From: Brachypodium distachyon | Lineage: Eukaryota; Streptophyta; Magnoliopsida; Poales; Poaceae | DNA length: 64,000 nucleotides | Direction: 5' to 3' | Assembly: GCF_000005505.3 (NCBI RefSeq) | Contig: NC_016131.3 | Location: forward strand, 1,302,001 to 1,366,000 | In this document: positions 23,437 through 35,832 of the stretch, one piece after another | How the letters are laid out: each line of letters starts with the position of its first letter | Position numbering within the stretch: the stretch's first letter is position 1 | Position numbers and translations under genes: made by a program | Notes under the pieces: generated by a model | Seen by the model: only the letters and a program-made list of their open reading frames with translations | Told to the model about the DNA's origin: nothing | Databases searched by the model: none

Positions 23437-23961
23437 AGGTCCTTCAGCTCGGTGCACGTGCTATGTACTCCCTCCTTTTCATATCATAAGGCATATGTTT
23501 TTTCTCGTAAGTAAAAAATAATTAGATTTTTATCAAATTTTTAGTCAAATACCAATCTCTATCTCTACTACTTATAAAAGCACCAACATATTCATCCCAA
23601 CGTCCACCCAAACGTACACAGAGTACTAATAACCCCACAATCAGACTCACTAAACATGGATTATTTGCTAACCTTGTGCGCTTAGCTATTACCTATTGAG
23701 GCTGAAATTCCACCCGCAGGAGAATCTTTCAGCCCGCCCCGAACCGTTTTTTTCTTATGTTTTCTCCTCGCCTGACCGATTCCAACGCCGCCTCCTCCTT
23801 CCCTTCCACTGCGGCCCTCCTCTGCCCCGCCACACAGCGGCCGCCGTCGCCTCCTCCACCCCACAGCCCTCCTCTGCCCCGCCTCTGCCTCGCCAGCCGT
23901 CGCTGCCATCTCCACCTGCGATCCGCCGCCGTCGCGCCCTTGCCAGCCCCCGCCGTCGTGA

Positions 23962-24060
23962 ACCAAGGAGGAGGACCAACGGCTGATCGCCTACATCAGA
24001 GCCAACGGGGAAGAATGGTGGCGCTCGCTGCCCAAGGCGGCGGGCCTGCTTCGGTGCGGG
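23962..24060 (+). pseudogene. R2R3-MYB R2-repeat fragment
   Basis: Thirty-three codons encode [16 protein letters not shown] and [15 protein letters not shown], the R2 repeat of a subgroup of plant R2R3-MYB factors. The codon before the T, normally tryptophan TGG, is TGA here. Homology ends immediately after GLLRCG. The fragment sits in a GC-rich island, presumably part of the source gene's first exon and leader, and is not functional. Confidence 0.8.
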
Positions 24061-24939
24061 TGCGGCAACAGGTTTTGTTGGCGACGATGGCGGCCGTGCA
24101 CCTTCTCCGGTCTACGGCGGCGGCGTCCACATCTCCCAGGAGCTTCATTAGTTTTGTTTCTCCTTATAATTTCTCATCTTTTTTTGTTCATTACTGATGG
24201 CTGCTTTCTTGCTGACAGTAGGTTGGTCTACCGGGGACCAATTGCTCGAGATGACAAAGGTGATAAAAAAGTATGAGAGTAAATACTGTTGCCCTCTTGC
24301 GTTGTCTCATCTTTCTCTTGTTTTTTCTTCTTCTGAATAGGTATGTTTATTGAAGCTTGAATTGTGTAGAGTTTGCAAGATGGTTGAAGGAATGAAGTAA
24401 AGTAGTTACTGCAGTTAGCACATGATCATCTTGAATGCCGATGTCCTACTGGAACGCACTGCTCCTTCCGGCTAAAAGGTTGGTGTCCTGGAATGTGAGC
24501 AAATTAGACTACTTTAGCTTTGACTAGGAATCTAGGATGGTTTTTATACATATTTAGATCAGCCATGAAAGAGATTTTGTGTTATGTTGACACTTTTTCT
24601 AAGCCATTCTGTTCTCTCCAGTAAAGAAAGGTGATGGTGTCAGTTTTTATAGAGTGCATAGTGTCTGCCACTTCGATACTAGCATCCATCATTTTATTCC
24701 GTTTTAATTTGTCCAAGAGAAATTGTTCGCTGTCGATTGAAGGGTGGTTTTATTGGAACTGATTCTTTCAGGCTGCAATGCTACATAGATCTTCTAAAAT
24801 TTTAGATAGGAGGCCATTTGGGCATGGTCCATGAGATACTGACGGAGCCCAATATAGTTATAGGTCTCTATGAGCTGAGTTTTTCTTGTTCAAATAAAAG
24901 TCTCGAACAGATCACCGTCCAAGTATGCTTGCTGCAGAT

Positions 24940-25140
24940 GCACCTTTAACAAGGTATAGGGTCAAACCATCCCAAACTTCGGAATTTACCTTTCCGAGCC
25001 TGCTCTCACATGGCCAACTATATGCTGCATTGTCAAGGGACGTATCGAGAAAGACGATACGGATTTTGGCCAAGTTGAAAAGGAGATTAATAAATCTGGG
25101 AAAAAGCACCAAGAACATTGGTAGGGCTGATGATTTCCTG
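24940..25140 (+). pseudogene. Helicase C-terminal fragment (Helitron/PIF1-like)
   Basis: The open frame contains FPSLLSHGQLYAALSR followed by SRKTIRIL, resembling the conserved end of Helitron Rep-Hel and PIF1-like helicases (SHGQLYVALSRVxSRxGLxIL). The rest of the helicase and any Rep domain are missing. Context inside a region with a Helitron-like 5' end supports the assignment, but the match is short. Confidence 0.6.
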
Positions 25141-27413
25141 AGAAACAACAGAAGTTTCACTTGTACTTAATTTTGAGTGAGGTTTTCTCAAGAATAATCA
25201 ATTTTCTTGTACTGAACATCTCAACTGATGAACATTCCAATAAAATAGATGATGAATTTTTATTGGAACCTTTATTTTTCTTGTACTGAACATCTCAACT
25301 GATGAACATTCGGTCATTGATGTCATTAAGGTTAGAAAAATTATGCTATTTTATGGATTCGTATCCTAGAGTCACAGCTCATTTGACATAAATTCTTTGC
25401 AAGTGAAAGGTCATTTGCACTTCATATTTTCATGAAAATACACATTTATGCTACTCCCTCCATCCTAAAATAAGTGACATGGAGGGAATATTTGGCATTC
25501 TTTCCGTGGTATGAGCATTTATGCTATTTTCTGCATGCTTCCTTGGTTTAGCATAACAACTGACCAACACCGTTCAATCTTGTGGAATAGGTCATCTGAA
25601 GGCACGAGATGATGCAGGTCTCTAGCAGCACCTCATGAAGCAAACCAAACCTAGAGAAGTCTTTTATTGTTGCTCTTTGTAGTATGGCAGTTAATAAAAT
25701 TTAGAAACTTTATAACATTGCCAAGTTCGTAATCTGAATTAGAATGGTCAACCTCATTTTTCTCTATTTTAATTTTGTGTTACCATATTCTTTTTCAACA
25801 CCTCATCTGTGCAGATTATGGTTTAACTGACCTATTGTTTGCCATCTTTGTATTAGACCTTGATCACTTCTATATTAACCTTAGTACTAATTGGGATTTC
25901 ATTATTCCTTGAAACCATGTGTAGTTCATACGAGTCTTGTATATGCTTGCTTTAAATTCTACTCCATGCATGGGAATCAAGATAATTAATTTGATGATTT
26001 CAGGGAGCACCAAAAATAATTGTTTCTCCAAATCTGTAGAAGTTGTAGGTGCAGGGATTAAGTGGATGTGTTTGATGGGCACAGACAGTCTGTTTTGATA
26101 CAGGACCATGTAAGATGTCATTCTATCAAGTGTGGTGTATATTTTTTCTGCATATCTGCATAGATACATGATTGTCTAATAGAGTGATTGTCCATTTAAT
26201 ACACCCAATGTCGTTGTTAGTTGTTACCTTAATTTTTGCATGTGACTAGGAATTACTTGGCGATGTATATCTAACCTTGACTCAATTGGCTTGTTCTCTG
26301 TCGTTCTGTTCAGATTCGAGCTGACTTTCAATGTTTAGTGTGGTGGATGCAATTCCATGATAGGGAAGAGAGTAAGTTTATTGCTGAAAAGAAACAAGTT
26401 GGAAATTACTACTGCTCTACCAAGGTTTGTGTCTGATTGGATCTTCTAGGCGCACTACCACAGTAAACTTAATGTCTTCCAGCGTAGAATGTTTACCAAG
26501 TTTTTATTCATATCACTTCAATGCGATGATCTAATTTTATTTCATGCTTACACATTGGTTATGACTATTGCCAGCTTTGAAGATCCTGGGCACATGGAAT
26601 TTTTAGATGCTATAAAATCTAGCAACTTCAGCAAAATCAGGCTTGAATTAGTTCATCTCAACATCAAACAAACAGGTATGGATTTGTTTTGTGTTACTTC
26701 TGAAGCAACAAGATTGTTTGATGCTTTATACAAACTAATTAATATTTAACAGAACACTGAATGGAAGATTTCTTTAGTAGTGTTCTGTGCATATAATTTC
26801 TTGGGGCTTCACATATGAATTTGTTTGTTTGTTTTTCCTCCAATTTTCAGTGCACTGCATCTTTGCCACTGAATCTAGACACAATGTTTTGCCAGCACCA
26901 TCTTTGAAGCCACTAGCTCTGAATCAATGAGTTCAGAAAGAAATCATATCTATCCATGGATTACTATATATTCCAGTGGAAGTAAGATCCTTTTTTGCCA
27001 ACCATTTAAACTTTTGGTAATACTGCATACGTGTGCCTAAGAATGTGAGCAATCATGTCTCTACACGGGTTGAGTTTTTCAAAAAAAAATTGTGTCAAAG
27101 GAGATCATTTTATTTGTTTGTGGGGTTTGTTCGTACCTGTACATGGATTGTATTATCACGAACATGTGTTATATATGAAATCATTTTTATTTTGTAAAGT
27201 TAAACTGTTTTTATCTGTTGCTAAATATATGGTGCACACACTTGTCAAGAAGACGTGAACTATGTCACACTATGACCCAAACAATAATTATACGCGCACG
27301 TTTACATCGATGAACCATCACACCTAATTAAATGGCTCAATAAAAAAGAAAATAAAAACAGCTTACCTAATGATTTATGTTTTAGGACGTGAGTGCACCT
27401 GCTCGCTTACTAG

Positions 27414-28003
27414 TAGCTATAAATACAAAAAGAAATCATGGTTGATCTATTGGTATTAGTTTGATACTGTAGATTTTAATTTTTTAATATATAAACTTGG
27501 TCAATCTTAATTTTGTTTACTAGAACAAAAACCATATACTCTGTAAGATGGAAAGGAGGAAGTACCGTACTCATCAGTCCATCTGTAATTCTGCATGCCA
27601 AGCGATGAGGTTGTCGTCTCATGTGAGGAGGTACTCTTTTACGCTAGAAGGTACCTGCCACGTACGATAGAAAAACTCATTAAGTAAAAGAAGCAGTACC
27701 TGGAAGTCAAAGAAGACCTGGAGACTTGACTGGTAGAAAAAAGTCTGGTCCAAGTAGACGGCCAAATTTAGTTCAGCCGAAAGATGAACCATGGAAATGT
27801 ACTTTTCTCCAGTTCTAAAATGCAAGCTTATCAGTTGGGAGTCTAACCTTTCTGTGTTACCAAGGAAACTATCAGTTTAGTTGAGACCCGTGATAACCAT
27901 CGTAGGATTCCATTCGTACTGTAATTTGTATCTGAGTTGCTGGATTGCATCTCTAGGTGCAAAATTGTTAATACAACACAAGAATGTGTCTCTCTTTGAA
28001 CAT
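27414..28003. other. Intergenic DNA, 3' side of the PPR gene
   Basis: AT-rich DNA with no convincing coding region. It should contain the 3' UTR and polyadenylation signals of the minus-strand PPR gene. I see no repeat or RNA gene here. Confidence 0.5.
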
Positions 28004-30091
28004 CTAAATCTGCATATGCAGATCGAACAATTCAGCATCTTCTGCGTCACAGGCTGTATCTTGCATGGCATCGAACAATTCCCAGAGGATCTGGTAGATG
28101 GAGGCTGAGTCTGGATGAGACTTGTCCCTCGCGACGAACGTGTGCACCTCGTTGTGCACCTCCACCCAGCTGCACCCGGCCTCCTTCCTCACGCCAGCCT
28201 CGTCCATCCTCCGCCGCACCCTGTAGGCATCACGCCACTCCCCGCGCATCGCGTGGATGCCCGACATCAGCACGTAGCTCGCCGAATCCCGGTCTTCTCC
28301 CCCCTCAGAGAGCTCCATGAGCCTCTCTGCGGCCAGTTCCCCTGTCTCCAGGTTGCCATGCAGTCTGCATGACGCCAGCAGCGTTTTCCATATCAGGGCA
28401 CCTGGCCTGAAAGGCATCTCCTCGACCAGGCGAAGTGCGTCGTCGAACCTGCCGCTCCGTCCCATCATGTCGACCACGCAAGCGTAGTGTGAGGGTGAGG
28501 GCGTGGCGCCGTGCTGGCTGTGGCTGGCGATCGCTCTGAAGAGAGCCACCCCTTCGTTCACCATCCCAGCGTGGTTGCATGCTGCCAGGACTCCCAGGAA
28601 AGATGACTCGTCCGGCTCGGTGCCCCTGATGGAGCGCATCTCACCGAACACCTGCAGCGCCATGCTCGCGTCCCCGTGCTGCGCATACCCATGGATCAGC
28701 GAGTTCCAGGATGTCACGTCGCGGTGATCCATGACATCGAACGCAAGCTTCGCAGGGGCAATCTGGCCGCACTTGGAGTACAAGTTGATCAGCGCGTTCC
28801 CGGTGCAGATCTTCAAGTCGCACCCTAGCTTCAGAGCCAGGCAATGGAATTGCCTCCCTTGGTCCAGCAATGCCAGATCAGCACAGGAGCTCAGCGCGCT
28901 GGAGAAGGCGTAGTCATTTGGCATGAGACCTCGCGAGTGCAGCATGGAGAGCAATGCTATGGCCTTCTCACTGAAACCATTTTGGAAGTTTGCCGAGATT
29001 GCGGTTGTCCAACTCACAATGTCAGGATTTTCGATATCCTTGAGCACAGCCTCGAGTTCTTGGACATGACAGATCCTGCCATACATGGAGAGCAGAGCAT
29101 TTGACACCCGGAGATCACTAGTTAGGTTACGCTTGATGGCCGAGGAGTGAAGCTGACGCCCCAGAGCAATGGATCCACAGGCGCCAAGAGCAATTGAGAA
29201 TGCGAACTCGTTAGGCTCGACGACGCCCTCCGAGATCATATCGTCGAACACTTGCAATGCGTCTTCTGGCCTTCCATCTCTGATGTGCAGCTGCATCATG
29301 GAGCACCAGGTTACCACGTTCTTGCAGTGGAGATTGTTGAACACCGCCTTTGCCATGTCAAACTCACTGTTTCTTGAGTAGAAATCGATCAATGCACTCG
29401 ATGCGTACATGCTCTGCGAATGCAAACCCATGGCCTTGATCATGTAGGCATGTACCTGCTCACCAAGAACAAATGGGCAACATGACCCCAGGATGCTCGC
29501 CATGGTGTGCTCGTTCGGCTCCACCCCCTGCCTCAGCATCTGATGGAGCGTGTCGACTGCCAGCTCGAACTCGCCGCTCCGGCAGAACGCCGAGACGAGG
29601 GAGGTGTACCCCACGACGTCCGGCGACTCCATCCGGTCGAACACGCCCTTAGCCGCACCCAGATCGCCGCAGCGCGAGTAGAGCTCGACCAGGGAGCTCC
29701 CGACCCACGAGTCGCCAGCGAACCCGGCACGCACGGCGAGCGAGTGCACCTGCTCGCCGGCCCGCAGCGCGCTGGCGTCCGCGCACGCCGCCAGCGCCGC
29801 GTTGAAGGCGAAGTCGTTCGGCGCGACGCCGGACGCCACCATGTCCGCGAACGCGGCCATCGCCGCCTCGGGGCGCCCGTTGCGCGTGAGACCGGACACG
29901 GCCGAGGTCCAGGCCACGATGTTCTTGCGGGGCATTCGGTCGAACAGGTCCAGCGCGTCGCCCAGACTGCCGGACTTCATGAGCCTGTCCAGCCGCTTGC
30001 AGTCGTGGACGACCTCCGGCGGCTCGACGCGGCGTCGCGGCCGTCCGTGGCTTGCCGGCGCCGGGAGGAGCTTGGCTTGCATAGCGGCCAT
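28004..30091 (-). CDS. PLS-class pentatricopeptide repeat protein, E/E+ type
   Basis: A single-exon gene of 695 codons runs from an ATG at 30091 to a TAG at 28004. The protein is built of ~35-residue helical repeats in the P-L-S order, with typical motifs such as NIVAWTSAVSGLTRNG, VVGYTSLVSAFCRSGE, DVTSWNSLIHGYAQHG and HYACVVDMMGRSGR. It ends with an E region and E+-like segment (AGCSWVEVHNEVHTF, DKSHPDSASIYQIL) and lacks a DYW deaminase domain. Such proteins bind organelle RNA and usually help C-to-U editing or splicing; the target here cannot be told. The basic, alanine-rich N-terminus suits an organelle transit peptide. It is divergent from PARG with 242 bp between start codons. Confidence 0.93.
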   Translation of the reverse strand: MAAMQAKLLPAPASHGRPRRRVEPPEVVHDCKRLDRLMKSGSLGDALDLFDRMPRKNIVAWTSAVSGLTRNGRPEAAMAAFADMVASGVAPNDFAFNAALAACADASALRAGEQVHSLAVRAGFAGDSWVGSSLVELYSRCGDLGAAKGVFDRMESPDVVGYTSLVSAFCRSGEFELAVDTLHQMLRQGVEPNEHTMASILGSCCPFVLGEQVHAYMIKAMGLHSQSMYASSALIDFYSRNSEFDMAKAVFNNLHCKNVVTWCSMMQLHIRDGRPEDALQVFDDMISEGVVEPNEFAFSIALGACGSIALGRQLHSSAIKRNLTSDLRVSNALLSMYGRICHVQELEAVLKDIENPDIVSWTTAISANFQNGFSEKAIALLSMLHSRGLMPNDYAFSSALSSCADLALLDQGRQFHCLALKLGCDLKICTGNALINLYSKCGQIAPAKLAFDVMDHRDVTSWNSLIHGYAQHGDASMALQVFGEMRSIRGTEPDESSFLGVLAACNHAGMVNEGVALFRAIASHSQHGATPSPSHYACVVDMMGRSGRFDDALRLVEEMPFRPGALIWKTLLASCRLHGNLETGELAAERLMELSEGGEDRDSASYVLMSGIHAMRGEWRDAYRVRRRMDEAGVRKEAGCSWVEVHNEVHTFVARDKSHPDSASIYQILWELFDAMQDTACDAEDAELFDLHMQI

Positions 30092-30333
30092 TGGTCTCTT
30101 TGCCCAGATCCTTCTTTTTTTGCAGAGGAATTGAACGAGTGTTTCTCAGAGGAAGGACGAAATCGATGGATAAGCTTTCAGTTACTTCGGCCGTTGGCCT
30201 TTGTAACTTCTGTGGGCCTAACGGAACCCATTGGGCCTGTATTATGGCATAAACACCATATAATTAAGGCCCAAGTAAAAGCTGAAGAGAATCCTCCTCT
30301 TCTGAAAACAGGAGAGGACAGAGGAGAGCAGCC
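30092..30333. promoter_or_regulatory. Shared PPR/PARG bidirectional promoter
   Basis: Only 242 bp separate the two start codons. The stretch contains three GGCCCA-type (site II-like) boxes: GTGGGCCTAA at about 30211, ATTGGGCCTG at about 30231 and AAGGCCCAAG at about 30267. These elements are common in promoters of plant housekeeping and organelle-related genes. Both 5' leaders must be short and the core elements shared. Confidence 0.75.
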
Positions 30334-33300
30334 ATGGAAACGGAGGCGCGCAGCGACCTGCGGTCGATCCTGCCGCTGCTCCCCGTCGTGCTCCGGGGCG
30401 GGGCCCTCTTCTGGCCGCCGGCGGCGCAGGAGCAGTTGAAGGCTCTGGCTCTGGGCCCCGACGTCAGCCGCGTCACCTCCGGCGACGTCCTCGCCGACGC
30501 GCTCCACGACCTCCGGCAAGCCCTCTCCCTCCCGGCGCTCCCCGCGCGCGCCGCCGAGGGCTTCGCGCTCTTCTTCGACGACCTCCTGTCGCGGGTCCAC
30601 GCGCGGGGCTGGTTCTCCGACGTGCTCCCCCGCCTCGCCCGCCTCCTCCTCCGCCTCCCCGCGCTCCTCGAGTCTCACTACGGCAGCGCCAGCGCCTCCG
30701 GTGGCGGCCGGGCGCTTGGGCTCCGTCTCCTGGGGTCGCAGGACGCGGGACTCGTGCTCCTCGGGCAGGAGCTCGCCGCCGCGCTGCTCGCCTGCGCGCT
30801 CTTCTGTCTGTTCCCCACGGCCGGTCGGAGCCAGGCGCGCCTCCCGCCGATCAATTTCGACACCTTGTTCGCGTATGCGCCTTTCTCATTTCGTCTTTGT
30901 ACTCTAGGGTTTAATCCTCGAAGTAGTGTTTAACTGTTTCTACTGATCTCTTATGCCTCTGTGGTTTACTGATGGGTCGACAGGTCTCTGACTTACAATT
31001 CGAGGCAAAGCCAGGAGCACAAAGTGAGGTGCCTTGCTCACTATTTCGAGAGGGTTACCGAGTCTACGCCTACTGGTTTTGTTTCATTTGAGAGGAAGGT
31101 TCTTCCTCTCGCCCATGTCTCCGGTGGCATTACCTACCCTGACAATGATGCTTGGATTAAATCCAGCACGCCCCTCTGCCCGTTCCGGGTAAGTGATTCT
31201 GTGCGTTTCATACTAGTTCCTCTTGCACGGTTCCTCTGAAATTAGCTAGCACACAGGTTAGTCGAGTTGACCTGTGTTTGTAACATAAATACTGAGCTTG
31301 TAGGCAGCATTATTTCAGGCTGCATACCTCTTTACAGCATTCTAGAATAGGATCGGAGGGAGTATCTTTTAGCATCATATTGAGATTTAACTACTCAAGC
31401 AAAACCAAGTTGACAATCACAACATAGAATAATTACATATCTTCATATTTCATTACATTTTGAGTCATGTGGGCATTTTGGGATTTGAAGAATTCAAAAC
31501 AGGCAAGTGAATATATCACCCCTCTTATGTGATCCATCCCATTGCCCTAGGCATCTTTTGTAAATGACATTCCCCATCTTGACATGGGCTTTTGGGGATT
31601 TGAGGAATTAAAAACAGGCATCTGTATGTTACACAAAGTTCAACCCAGTCATGGTACTTTGGGACTTTGGGTCAACCGTGAGTTCAACTCGCTCATAGTA
31701 CTTGGGGTCAACAACCCTTGGGATTTTTTTTGAATTATCAAAAAATATCAACAGCTGAACAATAAGGGCAAATATGTATTTAAAGAGACGGAGTAGTTTC
31801 CTGAGATCGGATCTGAGGAGTACTGAGCTAATTTGCCACAATTGTTTCATATTGAGTTTTGTATTTTCTATGAAATTCTAGTCAGGATAGTCGATGTTTT
31901 CAAACTAGCATCACCTAGCAGCCATGCTTTGGGCTCACTGGAGAAGTATATGCATGAGTCCTTCTTTTATGTGATTTTTTCTTTGTTCGCTATTTTGTGT
32001 CTGCATCCTGGGAGGAAGGCATGCCACAATATTGATAATTGATTTATCAACATTCTGATGATGATGTTGATGATGGTATGTGCATGATCCTGGTATTGCA
32101 CGGTAACAGAAATAAGGCTAGTAGAAATGGAGAACCCTGTGTCGCTAGAACATGAATTAGGAACACTGAGGGTTCTCTTTTATCTTAACATATACCAAAA
32201 TGCCTCAAGTTCCTTCCAATTGAGATGAAGTATGCTGATTGTTCGTTTTATTTTCATTAGTAGGTAATTTCCTCGGGTTTGATAGAAGACGAGGAACAAG
32301 AAGCCCTTGAGGTTGACTTTGCAAATAAATATTTGGGAGGCGGTGCACTTTCCAGGGGTTGTGTTCAGGTCTGTTTCTTTTGGTTGGTAGATTACCTCCT
32401 CGATGTTCAACTTCATAAGATTACTCCATTTGGGAATTAATTATGGGACGTTATTTGTTTATCGCTAGTTTTAGAACACATTTCTACATCCATTTTGTAT
32501 GAATTGTTTGTAACTTATCCTAATTTACATGGAAAATTACTGTTGCACCAATGTCTTATGCCTTCATTCTATGTCTTCATGCTGCTGAATAGTACTTCTT
32601 GATGTTGTGCAGTTTGGTTAGTTAAAATAAATTACACTGATGAAGGTGTTTCCGTAGTTGTCTTATAGATGTTGTATCTGTTCTATGGTACAGGAAGAGA
32701 TTCGTTTTATGATAAACCCAGAACTGATTGTGGGCATGCTCTTTATGGCTTCCATGGAAGATAACGAGGCTATAGAAATTGTCGGTGCAGAAAGGTTCTC
32801 ACAGTATATGGGGTTAGTTTTAACTTATCCAACACTTGCTTGATTTAGTTCAAACGCTAGAAAGAAATTTTTTGACGGTACTAATCAACTGTGACATCCT
32901 TACAACACCTGATGATTTTTACATTGTAAATGAACCCTTCACTTGCTTCTTACAGGTATGGTTCCTCATTCCGCTTTGTTGGTGACTACTTAGATACGAA
33001 GCCCCTTGATGCGTTGGGCAGACGAAAAACTAGGATATTAGCCATTGATGCTTTGGACTGCCCAACTAAGTTACAGTACGAAACTAGTGGTCTTCTAAGG
33101 TATGTCTTGTTGTTCTTACACTCAAATTTGTCACAACTTTTCTAATTTACTGGTAGCTTTTAGTTGTCAATTTGTCACAATTCTAAACGATATATAACTT
33201 TAGTGTTTTTCTAAATTGTTTTCACTGGTAATACATCTCTGTGCAGGGAAGTGAACAAAGCATTATGTGGATTTTTGGACCAATCAAAGCATCAGCTATA

Positions 33301-34574
33301 TGTGAAGCCTTTCCAGGTGTTTTACCTAATGACTTGCACGGAGTTGCTGTTAATTGAATCCTTGTATGAATTACGTAATTTCATACACTGAAATTTTTTC
33401 GAACACCGACAAGAAATCAGTATATTAGTTAACATTTTACTCCCTCCTTAATCGACTTCCTAGAATGTTTGTGATAAAAAAAAACTGTGCTCGCCAACCA
33501 GTGAAGAAATTAAGTGTAGGTCAAACAAAATAAAGGCTCTTCTGCCTGTGTATATAATTTCAAACAAGGCCTGCCATGATAAATTATAATACATGCATGG
33601 TATTAGAAGTATGGTGCCTTAATGTTCTGATGATCATGTTTAAAATTTTAACATGTGGTTCAGGATTCTAATACCAAGAATAACTGCCCAAGTGTCAGCT
33701 CTGATGAATGTATAGGAGTTTCAACTGGAAACTGGGGCTGTGGGGCTTTTGGTGGAAACCCTGAAATTAAGAGCATGATTCAGTGGATTGCTGCATCACA
33801 GGTACAGGAAAAATTTTATTACACAATTGGATTCAAGGGATTAGTGGTACATGTGAACTGCTTCTGTTCCCAGTTTAATGTTTGTACTGATATATTCAAT
33901 TCAAGTACCAACACTATTTGGGCGATCAAAAATATTTGCATGTTCTTATTTTGCAGGCATGCCGACCTTTTGTTAATTACTATACTTTTGAGGCTGCGTC
34001 ACTGAGAAGACTAGAAGAGGTACTACAAGCCTTCAAAATTTCTGCAGATTCACATGTTTAATGATGTTCACGGTCCTACAATCAGTCAATCACCCACTGA
34101 AGTGGCTGGCTGTTGTGATCCTTTTCTTTTTGTGCACTAGTATGAATCCTTCTGGACTTTGATCTTCTCCATTCAGTAAGGTCCAATGGATGCTTTCCAT
34201 TGACAGATTGACGATGGGGTCGTCTAATACATCTTCAGTGGGTGATTGCAGACTGAACTACTAGATATAGTTGTTGGTTCTATAGATGGAGGCAGGGATC
34301 CTCTGTTTTCTTTACCGAATGCAATCAGTCGTAATCCCATGTTGCTAGGCTCTCTTTTCATGTTCTATTCACCTTAATTCTTTTTCCTTGCATCATCACA
34401 TTGTGACAGGTGATCCAGTGGATATTGCTCCATGGGTGGACTGTCGGCGAGTTGTGGCACATGCTCGTCGAGTATTCAACCCAGACGCTGAGAGGAGAAA
34501 CGCACGAGGGCTTTTTGACTTGGTTACTTCCAAAGAACGGTGCTAATAGCGATGTGGATTACATGTGTGAGTAG
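30334..34574 (+). CDS. PARG: Poly(ADP-ribose) glycohydrolase (intact copy B)
   Basis: PARG removes poly(ADP-ribose) chains in the nucleus and so tunes DNA-damage and defence signalling. Nine exons keep frame: 30334-30872, 30984-31188, 32264-32368, 32694-32812, 32956-33099, 33247-33316, 33664-33801, 33957-34019 and 34410-34574. All have GT-AG borders, and the product is 515 residues, the usual plant length. The catalytic signature GGG-X7-QEE is residues 273-285, encoded across the exon 3/4 junction ([19 protein letters not shown]). Other family blocks are [54 protein letters not shown] and PFVNYYTFE. The start is the first ATG after the shared promoter. Two truncated copies lie at 10215 and 38982. 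Confidence 0.95.
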
Positions 34575-35460
34575 CCTGATGCTGTGAGGTTAGCATCTAC
34601 ATGTAATGCGCAGGTGTGCACTATACTTGTGTGAACAACTTTGTAAAAACATTAATTGGTTGATTTTTTTTTCCCTGGCCACAAACTGGCCAACAATGGG
34701 TGAGACCAACTCATAGCAGTTTCGTAATAATCCTTGCATTTTGTTATGGCTGGTGGCTACATGGTTCACGATCAAGAAAGGATTTTATGCAAGTAAACTG
34801 TAAATGAAACCATTCGATTGCCCCCTTGCCACAAAATGAGACGTGCTGCCGAGCTTATGTACAGAAGAGACATCTACTACAATGCAATATCACATGGATA
34901 TCACGTGACAAAACAATTTTAAAAAACAATTGAGATGTCAAACGACATATTCACATAGTTTGGCATGTTCAGGAAAGCTATCGAGTGTCCAAGTCACGAC
35001 TGGGAATCAAAACTTGGTTAGCAGATTCAAAGCTCAAGAAAGCTATCGAGTCAGGATCAGCATGGACAGCCATGTCACGTGACCACATTCCCGTTTAGTT
35101 TCTATACACCCTGGAGCCACACACACCAATCGCTCACCCCGCCTTGGGTTGCAGACTCTTCTATACATCTGATCTAAAACCTGCAGCAGCATGAGACGGA
35201 ACCGTTACAAACTGGAATCGACAAGCGCCTGGAAACAGGCTGAAAAGAAAGTTCTTTACATGTGCCAGGGAGAAAATTTCCGGTTCAAGCAGACAGGGTT
35301 CACTTCTAATAATGCTCGATCAAACGGACAAGCTGATCCAGATTGTCCAACAGGTTTGACATGTGAAATGCTAAAAACTTTGCAAAATACTCAAACGAGT
35401 TGCAAGACATCCTTCGTCTCTGAAAGGGCAACGACTAAAAGTAACTTGCAAAATATAATA

Positions 35461-35575
35461 CTACCTCCGGTCGGAATTACTTGTCAAAATATTACATTTA
35501 TATCTAGACGTTTTTTAAACATAGATACATCTATATTTGGGCAAATTTGAGACAAGCAATATGGGTCGGAGGGAG
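35461..35575. mobile_element. Stowaway-type MITE
   Basis: A 115-bp element starts CTACCTCCGGTCGGAATTAC and ends ATGGGTCGGAGGGAG, with TA on each side. It is nearly identical in sequence to the element at 35720, only 145 bp away, and is absent from the corresponding site of copies A and C. Confidence 0.82.
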
Positions 35576-35719
35576 TACCATCATTCAACATGCGGCATGT
35601 TCGCGGTGCCAATTTGAGTACTAGTTGTTACAAAAGAGAGAGAGGCTATACACAATTAAGAAAGTTAACAAATAACTCGATGGATATCCAGGTCTGTTCT
35701 TACTCAATGATATGTTCTA

Positions 35720-35832
35720 CTCCCTCCGGCCGGAATTAATTGTCAAAATATTACATGCATCTAGACGCTTTTTAAACATAGATACATCCATATTTGGGCA
35801 AATTTGAGACGAGTAATATGGGTCGGAGGGAG
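35720..35832. mobile_element. Stowaway-type MITE
   Basis: A 113-bp element starts CTCCCTCCGGCCGGAATTAA, ends ATGGGTCGGAGGGAG, and is flanked by TA. It belongs to the same subfamily and lies in the same orientation as its neighbour at 35461. Confidence 0.82.

Larger units (their letters stand above)
23562..27413 (+). mobile_element. Candidate Helitron with captured fragments
   Basis: The left end reads A|TCTCTACTACTTATAAAAGC, matching grass Helitron 5' termini. A possible right end is an imperfect hairpin (GAGTGCACCTGCTC) followed by GCTTACTAG|T at 27413, matching the CTRR-3' rule. Inside are a MYB gene fragment (23962) and a piece resembling the C-terminus of a Helitron/PIF1 helicase (24991). 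A 35-bp sequence is repeated at about 25203 and 25277. A small Stowaway remnant lies at 25455-25487. The right boundary is uncertain, and most of 25.3-27.4 kb has no recognisable content. Confidence 0.42.

Noticed and set aside
29507..30439. 310-codon open frame on + overlapping the PPR gene
   Set aside because: It is antisense to the GC-rich PPR coding sequence and runs into the PARG exon in the wrong frame. It is an arginine-rich shadow without any domain.
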